A stretch of DNA of 64,000 nucleotides from Aquicoccus porphyridii (GCF_008369105.1 NZ_VINQ01000004.1:173436-237435); one strand, 5' to 3'; shown: positions 9,549-18,332, counted from the stretch's first letter. Numbers and translations: made by a program. The notes: generated from the letters alone by a model not told the origin.

Positions 9549-9768
9549 GGTCTCCTCTCCGCGATGGCGGCCCGGGCCGCTTCACCAGCATCATACTTGG
9601 GCCCGTCACCTTGATCTGGCCAGTCATAAACGTGCCCCAACGTGCCCCGATGGCACCTGTCATGACGTGCGCGGATGCGAATTTCCGACGCCGCATCCCA
9701 CAACCGGGCCGGTCGCGGCTGCATGTCATGGCGGTATCCGTGTCTTGTCGGGGACCAGAAGGCGCGGC

Positions 9769-9783
9769 GCGGGACAGGCCCGC
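9769..9783 (-). other. Small stem-loop in the binding protein-permease gap
   Basis: A 5-bp GC stem (GCGGG/CCCGC) with a 5-base loop lies about 20 bases past the binding-protein stop. No U-tract follows on the transcribed strand, so it is more likely an mRNA-stabilising or attenuating hairpin than a terminator. The rest of the 257-base gap (9549-9805) holds no convincing gene. Confidence 0.3.
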
Positions 9784-9805
9784 ACCGCGTCGCCCGGGAG
9801 GTGGA

Positions 9806-10756
9806 TCAGAACACCGGCTTGGTGAACTCGCCCATGTTGTCCTGCGTGATCTTCGGCGTGTCGAAATAGTTCAGGAACGGCACGTCCTCGCCATTGAGGA
9901 TGTCGATCGCGGTCTGCAGCGCGGCTTCGGCGTCATCGACCGGGGACTGGTAGATCGACCCCCAGTAGTCGCCCGCCGCCATGGCCTCGTATCCCACCGC
10001 AAAGTTGGTGGCGCCGACAAAGATGATGCCGTCGCGACCCGCGGCCTTGACCGCGTTCAGCGCGCCCACGCCCATGTTGTCATCGCCCGCATAGACCCCG
10101 TCGATGTCATCGTATTTCACCAGGAAGGCTTCCATCACCTGCTGTGCCTTCTCGCGGTTCCAGTCGCCCGGCTGGGTTTCCATCAAGGTGACATTCGGGC
10201 AGACCTCGGGCAGACGGTCCTCGAAGCCCTTGGCGCGCTCGATCGCGGTGGTATAGCCGGGCTGACCGCTGATCTGCACGATCCCGGCCTCGTCCTCGAT
10301 GCCCATGTCCTTGAACTTGTCGCACATGATCTCGGCCGCGCGCGACCCTTGCGTGATGTTGTCGGGGCCCGAGAAGGACGCAATGAAATCGAACCCCGCC
10401 TCGGCGATGTTGGAATTGGTCACGACGACCGGGATATCGGCCTGATGCGCCTTGCGCACGGCGGGAATCACCGCCTCGCCATTGGTCGGCCAGATGATGA
10501 TGGCGTCCACTTCCTGTTGGATCAGGTCTTCCACCTGCGCGATCTGGCGTGCGACGTCGCCACCGGCATCGAGCACGACAACCTCGACATCGGGATCGGC
10601 TTCGGCCGCCGCGATGAACGCCTTTTCATAGGTCGTCTGGTAGCTGTCGACGCCGACATTATTCTGCGTGATTCCAATGGTCATCGTTTCGGCGGCGGCG
10701 GCGGTGCCGAGCACGGCAGTCGTGCAGGCCAGGGCCATTTTTCTCGTCAGGTTCAT
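9806..10756 (-). CDS. Periplasmic sugar-binding protein of ABC importer (type I, RbsB-like)
   Basis: From ATG 10756 the product is 316 residues with a Sec signal peptide (MNLTRKMALACTTAVLGTAAAAE). The frame extends further upstream, but the signal peptide fixes the start. The mature part is a Peripla_BP_4 (RbsB-like) fold: IGITQNNVGVDSY opens the first lobe, DAIIIWPTNGEAVIPAVRKA and IPVVVTNSNI are typical hinge-proximal segments, and GVYAGDDNMGVGALNAVKAAG sits in the second lobe. It is the first gene of the importer operon and diverges from a regulator whose sensor domain belongs to a different binding-protein class. The ligand is unknown. Confidence 0.92.
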   Translation of the reverse strand: MNLTRKMALACTTAVLGTAAAAETMTIGITQNNVGVDSYQTTYEKAFIAAAEADPDVEVVVLDAGGDVARQIAQVEDLIQQEVDAIIIWPTNGEAVIPAVRKAHQADIPVVVTNSNIAEAGFDFIASFSGPDNITQGSRAAEIMCDKFKDMGIEDEAGIVQISGQPGYTTAIERAKGFEDRLPEVCPNVTLMETQPGDWNREKAQQVMEAFLVKYDDIDGVYAGDDNMGVGALNAVKAAGRDGIIFVGATNFAVGYEAMAAGDYWGSIYQSPVDDAEAALQTAIDILNGEDVPFLNYFDTPKITQDNMGEFTKPVF

Positions 10757-10876
10757 TACTGGGTCCTCCCCTAAAGCATTCGGTCTCGATTGCCGGCTTC
10801 CTCCAGGCCGCGGGTTCGCGCCCCGTGCAATCTGCGGCCAACGTTGCGCGTTTCCGCTCACCAGACATCGGAAAGT

Positions 10877-10914
10877 TTGTCCATATTGGATGTTTTTACA
10901 TCCCTTTTGGACAA
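10877..10914. promoter_or_regulatory. Bipartite perfect palindrome, candidate operator of the divergent uptake/catabolism locus
   Basis: Two 17-base arms, TTGTCC-N5-GGATGT (10877-10893) and ACATCC-N5-GGACAA (10898-10914), are separated by TTTT. The conserved hexamers are exact reverse complements and the N5 cores are ATATT and CTTTT. Each arm is itself a TCC-N5-GGA dyad, which suggests two regulator dimers side by side. The element lies between the diverging binding-protein gene and the winged-helix/SBP regulator, 52 bases before the regulator start. It is the natural candidate operator for that regulator. Confidence 0.6.
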
Positions 10915-10965
10915 TTTCACGATACGAAATGGATATCAAACTCAATACCGATGGAGGGTAACGAC

Positions 10966-12792
10966 ATGAACAGAAGGCAAGGACGCGGGAACGCATCCGG
11001 ACGATCAGGCAGCATGCAACAGGGCACAGTCAGAAGTATTCATTCTGGATATTCCGCTCCGACGGGGGCGGCGACCGCCCCGGCGGCAACGGTCAGCCCC
11101 GAGCTCGAGCGCGTGGTGCGGTTCCTGATGGGATTGTCGATGGAGCTGGACAACGCGCTCGACCCGAGCACCCCGAACCCGCATCTCAACATGATCCTTC
11201 ACCTGATGCTCAGCCACTCCGAGGGGCGAGTCGTCTCGCCGTCGTCGCTTGTGTCGGCATCGGGCGTGCCCTACGCGACCGCGACCCGGAAACTGGCCGA
11301 GATCGAGGCCGCCGGTTTGATCGAGCGGCGGCCGCGCACCCGCACCGGCAAGACATACTCACTGCATCCCAGCCCGGATTTGCTCAGGAGTTTCAGCCAG
11401 TTGTCCGACCGGGTGGATCGACTTGTGCGCAGCTCATTCAACGTGGCGCGGCAAACGGCGGAAAGCACGGACTACTATTTTGGCGGCTCTTATCAACCCG
11501 GGCGCGCCGCCATTGCCCCGCCCGGCGCGCTTCCGCAGCCGCTGAAACTGCCGGGCGGGTTACGCATCCTCGTGCATGGCGATCCGACCTTCATGGTGAT
11601 GGAGGGGCTCAAGCGGCAGTTCGAACAGATGGTCGGCACCGACATCCATCAAAGGGCCTTCTCGATAGACCGGCTGCACGAAGAGGCGTTGCGCAACGCC
11701 GAACGCAGCAAGAGCCGCTATGACCTGATCGCCGTCGACCTGCCCTGGATCGGAGAGTTCGCCGAGAAGGGGGTCATCCGGCCCCTGTCGGACGTGATGG
11801 ATGTCGACCGCCTCGACCCGAGCGATTTTCACACCGCCGGGTGGCGTGCCGCCCATTGGGGCGGCCGCCCCTTTGGCGTGCCGAGCCAGACCACCCCCGA
11901 ACTGATGTTCTATCGCAAGGACTGGTTCGCCACGGAGGGGTTGGAGCCGCCAGTGACCACCGATGATGTGATCGCCGCCGCGCGGCATTTCCACGACCCG
12001 TCGCATGACCGCTACGGTGTGGCCTGGAACGCGGCGCGCGGCACGGCGCTCGGCCACACCTTCATGATGACCTGCGCGGCCTTCGGCCAGCCGATCATCG
12101 ACATTCCCGAAATTGCCGGCGGCTATGACGCCGACACGCTTGCCGGGCGCGACGTGCGGCCGATGCTCGATACCGACCGTGCCCATGCAGCGGCGGATTA
12201 CCTGTTGCAATTGCTGCGATTCTCGCCGCCCGACATCCTGTCGATGTCGTGGTATGAACGGGTCCGTCCCTATGGCGCGGGGCGGGTCGCGATGGCCTAT
12301 GGCTATACCCTTCTGGCCCCCTATTTCGAACTCGACGAAAGCGCCCCCGCGCATGGCAACACCGGCTATCTGCCGCATCCGCACGGACCGGACGGCGGGC
12401 CCATCGCGCCGGTGGGGGGCTATGTGCTGGCGATCCCCGCCAACCTGCCGGACGAGCGGGTCGCGGAGGCCGCCGAGGCGCTGGTCGCCTTCACGTCGCC
12501 CGGCGCGCAGAAACTCTATGCCCAGAACGGAAGCCGCACTGCGCCGCGCTATTCGGTGGGCGCCGATCCCGAGGTGCGGCGCCTGTCGCCGATCTTCGAA
12601 CTGGTCGACCGGATGTCATGGCGTGACGAGTTGCAATTCTGGCCACGCCCGCCGATCCCGCAAATCTCCGAGATCATCAGCCTGTGCGGCCACGAACTGC
12701 ACGACATGCTGCGCGGGATCGTGACCCCGCGCGATGCCTTGGATCGCATCCAGTCCGAGGCAGAGACGCTTTTGCGAACCAAGGTCACTTAG
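10966..12792 (+). CDS. Winged-helix regulator fused to a type II solute-binding-protein domain
   Basis: The start chosen is ATG 10966, behind a good ribosome site (GGAGGG at 10953-10958); an earlier in-frame start would run through the operator. The 608-residue product has no signal peptide and opens with a low-complexity, Arg/Ala-rich stretch. Residues about 74-136 form a winged helix (SSLVSASGVPYATATRKLAEIEAAGLIERRPR). Residues about 197-590 resemble a MalE-type extracellular solute-binding protein (LRILVHGDPTFMVMEGLKRQFEQMVG, PSQTTPELMFYRKDWF, NLPDERVAEAAEALVAFTSPGAQKLYAQNG). A periplasmic-type receptor has thus become a cytoplasmic sensor on a DNA-binding domain. It diverges from the importer and precedes the catabolic genes, so it probably controls both. 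Confidence 0.82.
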   Translation: MNRRQGRGNASGRSGSMQQGTVRSIHSGYSAPTGAATAPAATVSPELERVVRFLMGLSMELDNALDPSTPNPHLNMILHLMLSHSEGRVVSPSSLVSASGVPYATATRKLAEIEAAGLIERRPRTRTGKTYSLHPSPDLLRSFSQLSDRVDRLVRSSFNVARQTAESTDYYFGGSYQPGRAAIAPPGALPQPLKLPGGLRILVHGDPTFMVMEGLKRQFEQMVGTDIHQRAFSIDRLHEEALRNAERSKSRYDLIAVDLPWIGEFAEKGVIRPLSDVMDVDRLDPSDFHTAGWRAAHWGGRPFGVPSQTTPELMFYRKDWFATEGLEPPVTTDDVIAAARHFHDPSHDRYGVAWNAARGTALGHTFMMTCAAFGQPIIDIPEIAGGYDADTLAGRDVRPMLDTDRAHAAADYLLQLLRFSPPDILSMSWYERVRPYGAGRVAMAYGYTLLAPYFELDESAPAHGNTGYLPHPHGPDGGPIAPVGGYVLAIPANLPDERVAEAAEALVAFTSPGAQKLYAQNGSRTAPRYSVGADPEVRRLSPIFELVDRMSWRDELQFWPRPPIPQISEIISLCGHELHDMLRGIVTPRDALDRIQSEAETLLRTKVT

Positions 12793-12802
12793 GGAGGAAA
12801 CC

Positions 12803-13612
12803 ATGGACCCCAACCGCCTCAAGGGCAAGAATATCCTGATCACCGGTGCCGCGCGCGGCATGGGTGCCGCCAATGCCGAAAGCTTTGCCGCGCAGGGCGC
12901 GAATGTCTGCCTGGGGGATCTGTCGCTGGACGAGGCCCAGACCGTCGCAGAGCGCATCAACGCCGCCGGCAACAGCAAGGCCATCGCCGTCAGGATGGAT
13001 GTCACCAAGCGAGAGGACAATGCCGCCGCCGTCGCCGCCACGGTCGAGGCGTTCGGGTCCATCAATGTCGGCCTGTTCAACGCGGGCCTCAACAAACCCC
13101 GGTTCTTCATGGATATCGACGAAGACAACTGGGACATGATCATGAACGTCAACACGAGGGCGATGTGGCTGGGCATGCAGGAAACCGCCCGCCAGATGAT
13201 CGCCCAGGGCCCGATGGACGGCCATCCCTACAAGCTGATCAACGTGGGTTCCATCGCGTCGCGCAAGCCGCTGGTCGATGTCACCGTCTACTGCACCTCG
13301 AAATACGGCTGTCTGGCGCTCACCCATTGCGGCGCCATCGGCCTGGCCGAGCACAACATCACCGTCAACGGCTACGCGCCCGGCGTGGTCGTCACCCCGC
13401 TCTGGGAGCAGCTCGACAAGGATCTCGTCGATATCGGCTTCAAGGATCGCGAGGGGCAGGCCTATGACGACATCGTGCGCGATGCGCTGCAGATCAAGCG
13501 GGTGAGCTACCCCGACGACATCACCGGCACCGCGTCGTTCCTCGCCAGCGATGACAGTGACTACATGACGGGCCAGATGATCCATATCGACGGCGGGTGG
13601 TGCATCCAGTGA
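12803..13612 (+). CDS. SDR-family NAD(P)-dependent oxidoreductase
   Basis: The start at ATG 12803 follows a strong AGGGAGGAAA site 10 bases past the regulator stop. The 269-residue protein has the classical SDR cofactor motif ITGAARGMG near residue 14, an acidic residue after the second strand (GDLS), the NAG motif (LFNAGL), the catalytic serine in NVGSIAS and YCTSK as the Tyr-x-x-x-Lys pair. The C-terminus IHIDGGWCIQ is also typical. It probably oxidises a hydroxyl of the imported compound or an intermediate. The tight spacing indicates cotranscription with the regulator. Confidence 0.9.
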   Translation: MDPNRLKGKNILITGAARGMGAANAESFAAQGANVCLGDLSLDEAQTVAERINAAGNSKAIAVRMDVTKREDNAAAVAATVEAFGSINVGLFNAGLNKPRFFMDIDEDNWDMIMNVNTRAMWLGMQETARQMIAQGPMDGHPYKLINVGSIASRKPLVDVTVYCTSKYGCLALTHCGAIGLAEHNITVNGYAPGVVVTPLWEQLDKDLVDIGFKDREGQAYDDIVRDALQIKRVSYPDDITGTASFLASDDSDYMTGQMIHIDGGWCIQ

Positions 13613-13676
13613 CCCCGCCGCGTTCCCCGCATTCCCCAAGACAACGGGCCGGTATCGCGGCCGAGAGGAGACCTTC

Positions 13677-14975
13677 ATGTCACGCGCATTGATGCCCAAC
13701 CTGCTGACCCCGCAGGATCTTGAACCCAACTGGCGGTGGGAAGGCCGCCTTCCGGCCTGGGGCCATACCTCGGTCGATTTCGAACGCCGGATCGACCATG
13801 ACCGCCTGCGTCGGTATCGCCTCGCCCGCACGCGACAGGCGCTGCAAGCCTCCAACGCGGGCACGCTTCTGCTCTTTGATGTCAACAACATCCGCTATGT
13901 CAGCGCCACCAAGATCGGCGAGTGGGAACGCGACAAGATGTGCCGGTTCTGCCTGCTGACCGGCGACGATTCCCCCTATGTCTGGGATTTCGGCTCGGCG
14001 GCCGTGCATCACCAGAAACATTCCGACTGGCTTGAACCCAGCCATTGCCTCGCCGGTGTCGTCGGGATGCGCGGGACCATTCCGCCGGAATTCGGATTGA
14101 TGCGCAAATACGCCAAGCAGATCGCCGGATTGATCCGCGACGCGGGCATGGCCGATATGCCGGTCGGTGTGGACTATGCCGAAACCGCGATGTTCCACGC
14201 CTTGCAGGAGGAAGGGCTGAACGTGGTCGATGGCCAGCAGATCATGCTGGCAGCGCGCGAGATCAAGAACTGGGACGAGATCCAGCTTCTGACCCAGGCG
14301 GCGAGCATGGTCGATGGCGTCTATCACATGATCTATGAAGAGCTGAAACCCGGCATCCGCGAAAACGACATCGTCGCGCTCAGCAACAAGATGCTTTACG
14401 AGATGGGCAGCGACGACGTCGAGGCGATCAACGCCATTTCGGGCGAGCGCTGCAACCCGCATCCGCACAATTTCACCGACCGCTATTTCCGCCCCGGCGA
14501 CCAGGCGTTCTTTGACATCCTGCAAAGCTACCAGGGCTATCGCACCTGCTATTACCGGACCTTCAACATCGGCCGCGCGACACCGGCGCAGAACGATGCC
14601 TATGTGAAGGCGCGCGAATGGATCGACGCCTCGATCGAGATGATCAAGCCGGGGGTAAGCACCGACAAGGTGGCCGCCGTCTGGCCCAAGGCCGAGGAGT
14701 TCGGCTTTCCCTCCGAGGACGCGGCATTCGGGCTGCAATTCGGCCACGGGCTCGGGCTGGCGTTGCACGAACGTCCGATCATCAGCCGCGCGGTGAGCAT
14801 GGATCACCCGATGGAGATCCAGACCGGCATGGTTTTCGCGCTCGAAACCTATTGCCCGGCCGCCGACGGCTATTCGGCCGCGCGGATCGAGGAAGAGGTC
14901 GTCGTGACCGACACCGGCGTCGAGGTGATCAGCCTGTTCCCGGCCGAGGATCTGCCGATCGCCAACCGCTATTGA
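13677..14975 (+). CDS. M24 (pita-bread) family protein with an altered metal site
   Basis: The 432-residue protein has a creatinase-type N-terminal domain (NNIRYVSATKIGEWERDKM near residue 70) and a pita-bread C-terminal domain. Four of the five family metal ligands can be placed: Asp280 (FFDI), His357 (GHGLG), Glu390 (FALE) and a Glu in the IEEE run at 405-407. The second aspartate, 11 residues after the first, is Cys291 (GYRTCYYRTF). It is therefore unlikely to be a standard dinuclear aminopeptidase. Relatives in the family include creatinase, ectoine hydrolase and the DMSP lyase DddP, so a C-N hydrolase or lyase is possible. It lies between the SDR and E1 genes in one apparent operon. Confidence 0.75.
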   Translation: MSRALMPNLLTPQDLEPNWRWEGRLPAWGHTSVDFERRIDHDRLRRYRLARTRQALQASNAGTLLLFDVNNIRYVSATKIGEWERDKMCRFCLLTGDDSPYVWDFGSAAVHHQKHSDWLEPSHCLAGVVGMRGTIPPEFGLMRKYAKQIAGLIRDAGMADMPVGVDYAETAMFHALQEEGLNVVDGQQIMLAAREIKNWDEIQLLTQAASMVDGVYHMIYEELKPGIRENDIVALSNKMLYEMGSDDVEAINAISGERCNPHPHNFTDRYFRPGDQAFFDILQSYQGYRTCYYRTFNIGRATPAQNDAYVKAREWIDASIEMIKPGVSTDKVAAVWPKAEEFGFPSEDAAFGLQFGHGLGLALHERPIISRAVSMDHPMEIQTGMVFALETYCPAADGYSAARIEEEVVVTDTGVEVISLFPAEDLPIANRY

Positions 14976-15002
14976 ACGCCCCTGCCGGGGCGTGCCGCCT
15001 CC

Positions 15003-15028
15003 GGCGGGAGTATTTTGGGCAAGATGAA
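15003..15028 (-). repeat. Dispersed intergenic motif, copy 1
   Basis: Read on the minus strand this is TTCATCTTGCCCAAAATACT followed by CCCGCC. It is the best-preserved of five related copies in this window (others at 29287, 29438, 54150 and 63843). It lies in the 84-base gap between the M24 and E1 alpha genes. The motif is AT-rich in its core and flanked by GC; its function is unknown. Confidence 0.5.
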
Positions 15029-15059
15029 ACAGGGGCGCCTGCCCTGAAAGGACCGCGCC

Positions 15060-16037
15060 ATGGCAAAGGCCAAGACCAATACCGAAGATTACCTGCGCAT
15101 GTATGCCCAGATGGTGCGCATCCGCACCTTCGAGGACAACGCCAACCAGCTTTACCTCTCGGCCAAGATGCCCGGCCTGACCCACATGTATTCCGGCGAA
15201 GAGGCCGTGGCGGTGGGCATCTGCGAGGCGCTGACCGATGACGACCGCATCACCTCGACCCACCGGGGCCACGGCCATTGCGTGGCCAAGGGGGCGGAGT
15301 TCAAGCAGATGTTCTGCGAGCTTCTGGGCAAGGAAGAGGGCTATTGCCGCGGCAAGGGCGGCTCGATGCATATCGCCGACCAGAGCCACGGCAACCTTGG
15401 CGCCAATGCTATCGTGGGCGGGTCGATGGGAATCGCCACCGGCTCGGCCTTGCGCGCGAAACTGCAGGGCAGCGATGATGTGACCGTGTGTTTCTTCGGG
15501 GACGGGGCAACCGCACAGGGGCTGTGGTACGAGGTCATGAACATGGCCGCGCTGTGGCAACTTCCGGTGATCTATGCCTGCGAGAACAACGGCTATTCCG
15601 AATACACCAGGACCGAGGAGATCGCCGCCGGGTCGATCACCGCGCGCGCCGAGGCCTTTGGCATCGAGGCGCACCAGGTCGATGGGCAGGATGTGCTGGC
15701 GGTGAACGGGTTGACCCGGAAGCTGGTGGAACGGGCGCGCAAGGGCGAGGGGCCGTTTTTCATCGAGCTGATGACCTATCGCTATCACGGGCACCATGTT
15801 GGCGACATCAACCGCGAATACTACCGCTCCAAGGACGAGGAAAAGGACTGGAAGGAGAACCGCGACCCGATCGTCCGGTTTCGCTCGTGGCTGGTCGCCG
15901 AGGGCATCGCCACCGAGGAGGAAATCGAGGCGATGAACGCCAAGATCGAGACCGACGCGAGCGAGGCCGTCGCCTACGCCGAGGCCGCCCCCTACCCCGA
16001 TATGTCCGAAGTGGACATGCATGTTTACGCGGACTGA
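15060..16037 (+). CDS. Thiamine-diphosphate-dependent dehydrogenase E1, alpha subunit (PdhA/AcoA type)
   Basis: The 325-residue protein shows the alpha-subunit pattern: ISTHRGHGHC-like sequence near residue 65 (TSTHRGHGHCVAKG), the GKGGSMHI segment, and the ThDP-magnesium motif GDGATAQG ending in ACENNGY about 30 residues later. The phosphorylation-loop equivalent YRYHGHHVGD is present. It pairs with the E1 beta gene 8 bases downstream. Together they decarboxylate a 2-oxo acid or cleave an alpha-hydroxyketone such as acetoin and pass the acyl group to a lipoyl domain. Sequence alone does not separate pyruvate from acetoin or branched-chain specificity. Confidence 0.92.
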   Translation: MAKAKTNTEDYLRMYAQMVRIRTFEDNANQLYLSAKMPGLTHMYSGEEAVAVGICEALTDDDRITSTHRGHGHCVAKGAEFKQMFCELLGKEEGYCRGKGGSMHIADQSHGNLGANAIVGGSMGIATGSALRAKLQGSDDVTVCFFGDGATAQGLWYEVMNMAALWQLPVIYACENNGYSEYTRTEEIAAGSITARAEAFGIEAHQVDGQDVLAVNGLTRKLVERARKGEGPFFIELMTYRYHGHHVGDINREYYRSKDEEKDWKENRDPIVRFRSWLVAEGIATEEEIEAMNAKIETDASEAVAYAEAAPYPDMSEVDMHVYAD

Positions 16038-16045
16038 GGAGAGTC

Positions 16046-17044
16046 ATGATGCGCGAGATTACCCTGTCCCAGGCCGTCAACGAGGCCATCGCCGAGGAAA
16101 TGCGCCGCGACGGCACGGTGTTCCTGATGGGCGAGGACGTGGCCGAGGCGGGCACGCCGTTCAAGGTGCTGTCGGGCCTCGTCGAGGAATTCGGCACCGA
16201 GCGCGTGATCGACACGCCGATTTCCGAGCCCGGTTTCGTCGGCATGGCGGTCGGCGCCGCGATGACCGGCGCGCGCCCCATCGTTGACCTGATGTTCGGC
16301 GATTTCATCTACCTGGTGATGGACCAGCTCTGCAACCAGGCTGCCAAGCAGCATTACATGTCCGGTGGCAAGCTGACCGTGCCGATGGTGTTGCGCACCA
16401 ACATGGGCGCGACGCGGCGTTCGGCGGCGCAGCATTCGCAATCCTTGCAGGCACTGGTCGCGCATATCCCGGGGCTGAAGGTGGCGATGCCCTCCAGCGC
16501 CTACGAGGCCAAGGGCCTGATGAAAACCGCGATCCGCGACAACAACCCGGTGGTGATCTTCGAAGACAAGCTGATGTATCAGGACAAGGCCCCGGTGCCC
16601 GAAGAGGAATACCTCATTCCCTTCGGCGAGGCGCATATCAAGCGCGAAGGGTCCGACATCACCCTCATCGCCACCTCCTCGATGGTGCAGGTCGCCGAGA
16701 AGGCCGCCGAGATGCTGGCCAGCGAGGGGATCAGCGCCGAGGTGATCGACCCGCGCACCATCGTGCCACTGGACGAGGCGACGCTCCTGGACAGCGTGCG
16801 GAAGACCAGCCGCGCCATCGTCATCGACGAGGGCCATCAAAGCTATGGCGTGACCGCCGAGATCGCGTCGCGCCTGAATGAAAAAGCCTTCTATCATCTC
16901 GATGCGCCGGTGCTGCGCATGGGGGCGATGGATGTGCCCGTGCCGTTTTCGCCCGCGCTCGAGGATACCACCGTGCCGACGCCCGAAGGGGTGACCGACA
17001 ACGCCCGCAGGCTCTGCGCGGGGGAGATGATTGATGCCGCATGA
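16046..17044 (+). CDS. Thiamine-diphosphate-dependent dehydrogenase E1, beta subunit (PdhB/AcoB type)
   Basis: Starting at ATG 16046 (a second ATG follows directly) the product is 332 residues, the usual beta-subunit size. The N-terminus REITLSQAVNEAIAEEMRRD and the segments MGEDVAEAGTPFKV, DTPISEPGFVGMAVGAAM, HSQSLQALVAHIPGLKVAMPS and VIDEGHQSYG are conserved family blocks. It forms the alpha2beta2 E1 with the preceding gene. Its last 11 bases overlap the start of the lipoyl-protein gene, so expression is coupled. Confidence 0.92.
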   Translation: MMREITLSQAVNEAIAEEMRRDGTVFLMGEDVAEAGTPFKVLSGLVEEFGTERVIDTPISEPGFVGMAVGAAMTGARPIVDLMFGDFIYLVMDQLCNQAAKQHYMSGGKLTVPMVLRTNMGATRRSAAQHSQSLQALVAHIPGLKVAMPSSAYEAKGLMKTAIRDNNPVVIFEDKLMYQDKAPVPEEEYLIPFGEAHIKREGSDITLIATSSMVQVAEKAAEMLASEGISAEVIDPRTIVPLDEATLLDSVRKTSRAIVIDEGHQSYGVTAEIASRLNEKAFYHLDAPVLRMGAMDVPVPFSPALEDTTVPTPEGVTDNARRLCAGEMIDAA

Positions 17045-18317
17045 CGTGACGATGCCCCAACTGGGTATGGCACAGGATGCGGGCAAGATCGTGTCCTGGC
17101 TGAAAGCGCCAGGCGACAAGGTGGTCAAGGGCGATACCCTGTTCGAGGTCGAGACAGACAAGGCAACGATGGAGGTCGAGGCTCAGGCCAGCGGCTACCT
17201 GACCGACGTGACGGCGGATGCGGGTGACGATGTGCCCGTAGGACGGGCGATTGCCCGGATTTCCGAAACCGCCGAGGGCGCAGGCGACAGCCCCAAAGCG
17301 CCTGCGCCCGCAAACGATGCGCTGCCCGAGGGCAAGCCGATCACCATGCCGCAACTGGGCATGGCACAGGACAGCGGCGTGATCGTCGGCTGGCTCGTGG
17401 AACCGGGCAGCGAGGTCGGGGCGGATGACCTGCTCTTCGAGGTGGAAACCGACAAGGCCACGATGGAAGTGCCCGCAGGCACAAGCGGCTTTCTCGCCGC
17501 GACCCTCGCGCAAGCGGGCGAGGATGTGCCGGTGGGACAGGTCGTGGCGGTGATCACGGCCGGGAAACCCGAACGCCCCGTGGCACGGTCCATGGTGGAC
17601 GCCGCACCGGCCAGCGCCGACGCCGCCGTGGCCCCGAAGTCGGATACATCACAAGAAGGGACGCGCGAACCGAAGCCCGCCAAACCTGCCCCAACTCCGA
17701 AGTCAGGCCGCGTGCTCGCCTCGCCCAAGCTGCGCCGCGTGGCCCGCGAAAAGGGGCTCGACCTGGCCCGGCTGGTGCAGGCTGGCCACCCGCAGCCTTA
17801 TCACATGCGCGATCTCGAGCTATTGGAAAGCCTCGGCACGGACGCACCCGCCACGGAGCAAGCCGCCGCAGCCACGCAAGCGATACGGCTGGAAGCCGAC
17901 TGCCCGCAAGACGGCTTTGGCGCTTTCGCCGCATGGGCCGCCGATGCGCAGGGCCTCGATGATGCCGACGCGCTGCTGGCGGGCCTTGCCGGGGCCGGCA
18001 TGGGCGGGGCGGCAACGGTCGCCGTGGATCGTTTCGGCGCAAGGCGCGTCTTCGCCGTGCCCGAGGGGCGCAACCTCTCCGCAGTGGTCGAGATCGACGC
18101 GCCCCCCGACCTGCTGCTCCGCGATCTGCGCGCCAGCCCCTTGCGCGCGGTCACGATGGGCGCCGAAGACCAGCCGGTTCTGACACTGATGCAACAGGGT
18201 GCGGGGCTCTCCCTGGTGCTGGAATGCAGCCCCGTGCACATGCCCCCCGAGCGCGCAATCACCCTTCTTTCCGAATTCGCAGGCCGCATGCACGACCCGC
18301 TACGCCACCTGCTCTAA
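17034..18317 (+). CDS. Double-lipoyl-domain carrier with E3-binding domain and degenerate acyltransferase tail
   Basis: From ATG 17034 (a TTG lies one codon upstream) the product is 427 residues. It has two lipoyl domains, residues 1-78 and 101-177, each with an ETDKATMEV loop carrying the lipoylation lysine (Lys43 and Lys141). An Ala/Pro linker leads to a peripheral subunit-binding domain around 226-265 (RVLASPKLRRVAREKGLDLARL). The C-terminal part (280-427) ends like an E2 core (FAGRMHDPLRHLL) but shows no DHRxxxG active-site motif and is too short for a working core. The catalytic core is encoded separately at 19767. The protein resembles an E3-binding protein that has taken over all lipoyl function. 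Confidence 0.85.
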   Translation: MPHDVTMPQLGMAQDAGKIVSWLKAPGDKVVKGDTLFEVETDKATMEVEAQASGYLTDVTADAGDDVPVGRAIARISETAEGAGDSPKAPAPANDALPEGKPITMPQLGMAQDSGVIVGWLVEPGSEVGADDLLFEVETDKATMEVPAGTSGFLAATLAQAGEDVPVGQVVAVITAGKPERPVARSMVDAAPASADAAVAPKSDTSQEGTREPKPAKPAPTPKSGRVLASPKLRRVAREKGLDLARLVQAGHPQPYHMRDLELLESLGTDAPATEQAAAATQAIRLEADCPQDGFGAFAAWAADAQGLDDADALLAGLAGAGMGGAATVAVDRFGARRVFAVPEGRNLSAVVEIDAPPDLLLRDLRASPLRAVTMGAEDQPVLTLMQQGAGLSLVLECSPVHMPPERAITLLSEFAGRMHDPLRHLL

Positions 18318-18332
18318 CCCTTCGAGGCTCCG

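Noticed and set aside
9542..10774. A 410-codon plus-strand frame across the binding-protein gene and the 9549-9805 gap
   Set aside because: It is the shadow of the binding-protein gene, and the gap portion shows no ribosome site or conserved sequence.
13677..14975. Identification of the M24 protein as the DMSP lyase DddP
   Set aside because: As I recall, DddP keeps the family aspartates at its metal site, whereas one is cysteine here, and the N-terminal domain reads differently. The family link is noted, but the name is not supported.
13680..16022. A 780-codon open frame on the minus strand across the M24 and E1 alpha genes
   Set aside because: It is antisense to two well-conserved genes and its translation is Arg/His/Gly-rich with no family resemblance. 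Long antisense frames are expected in GC-rich genomes with strong third-position bias.
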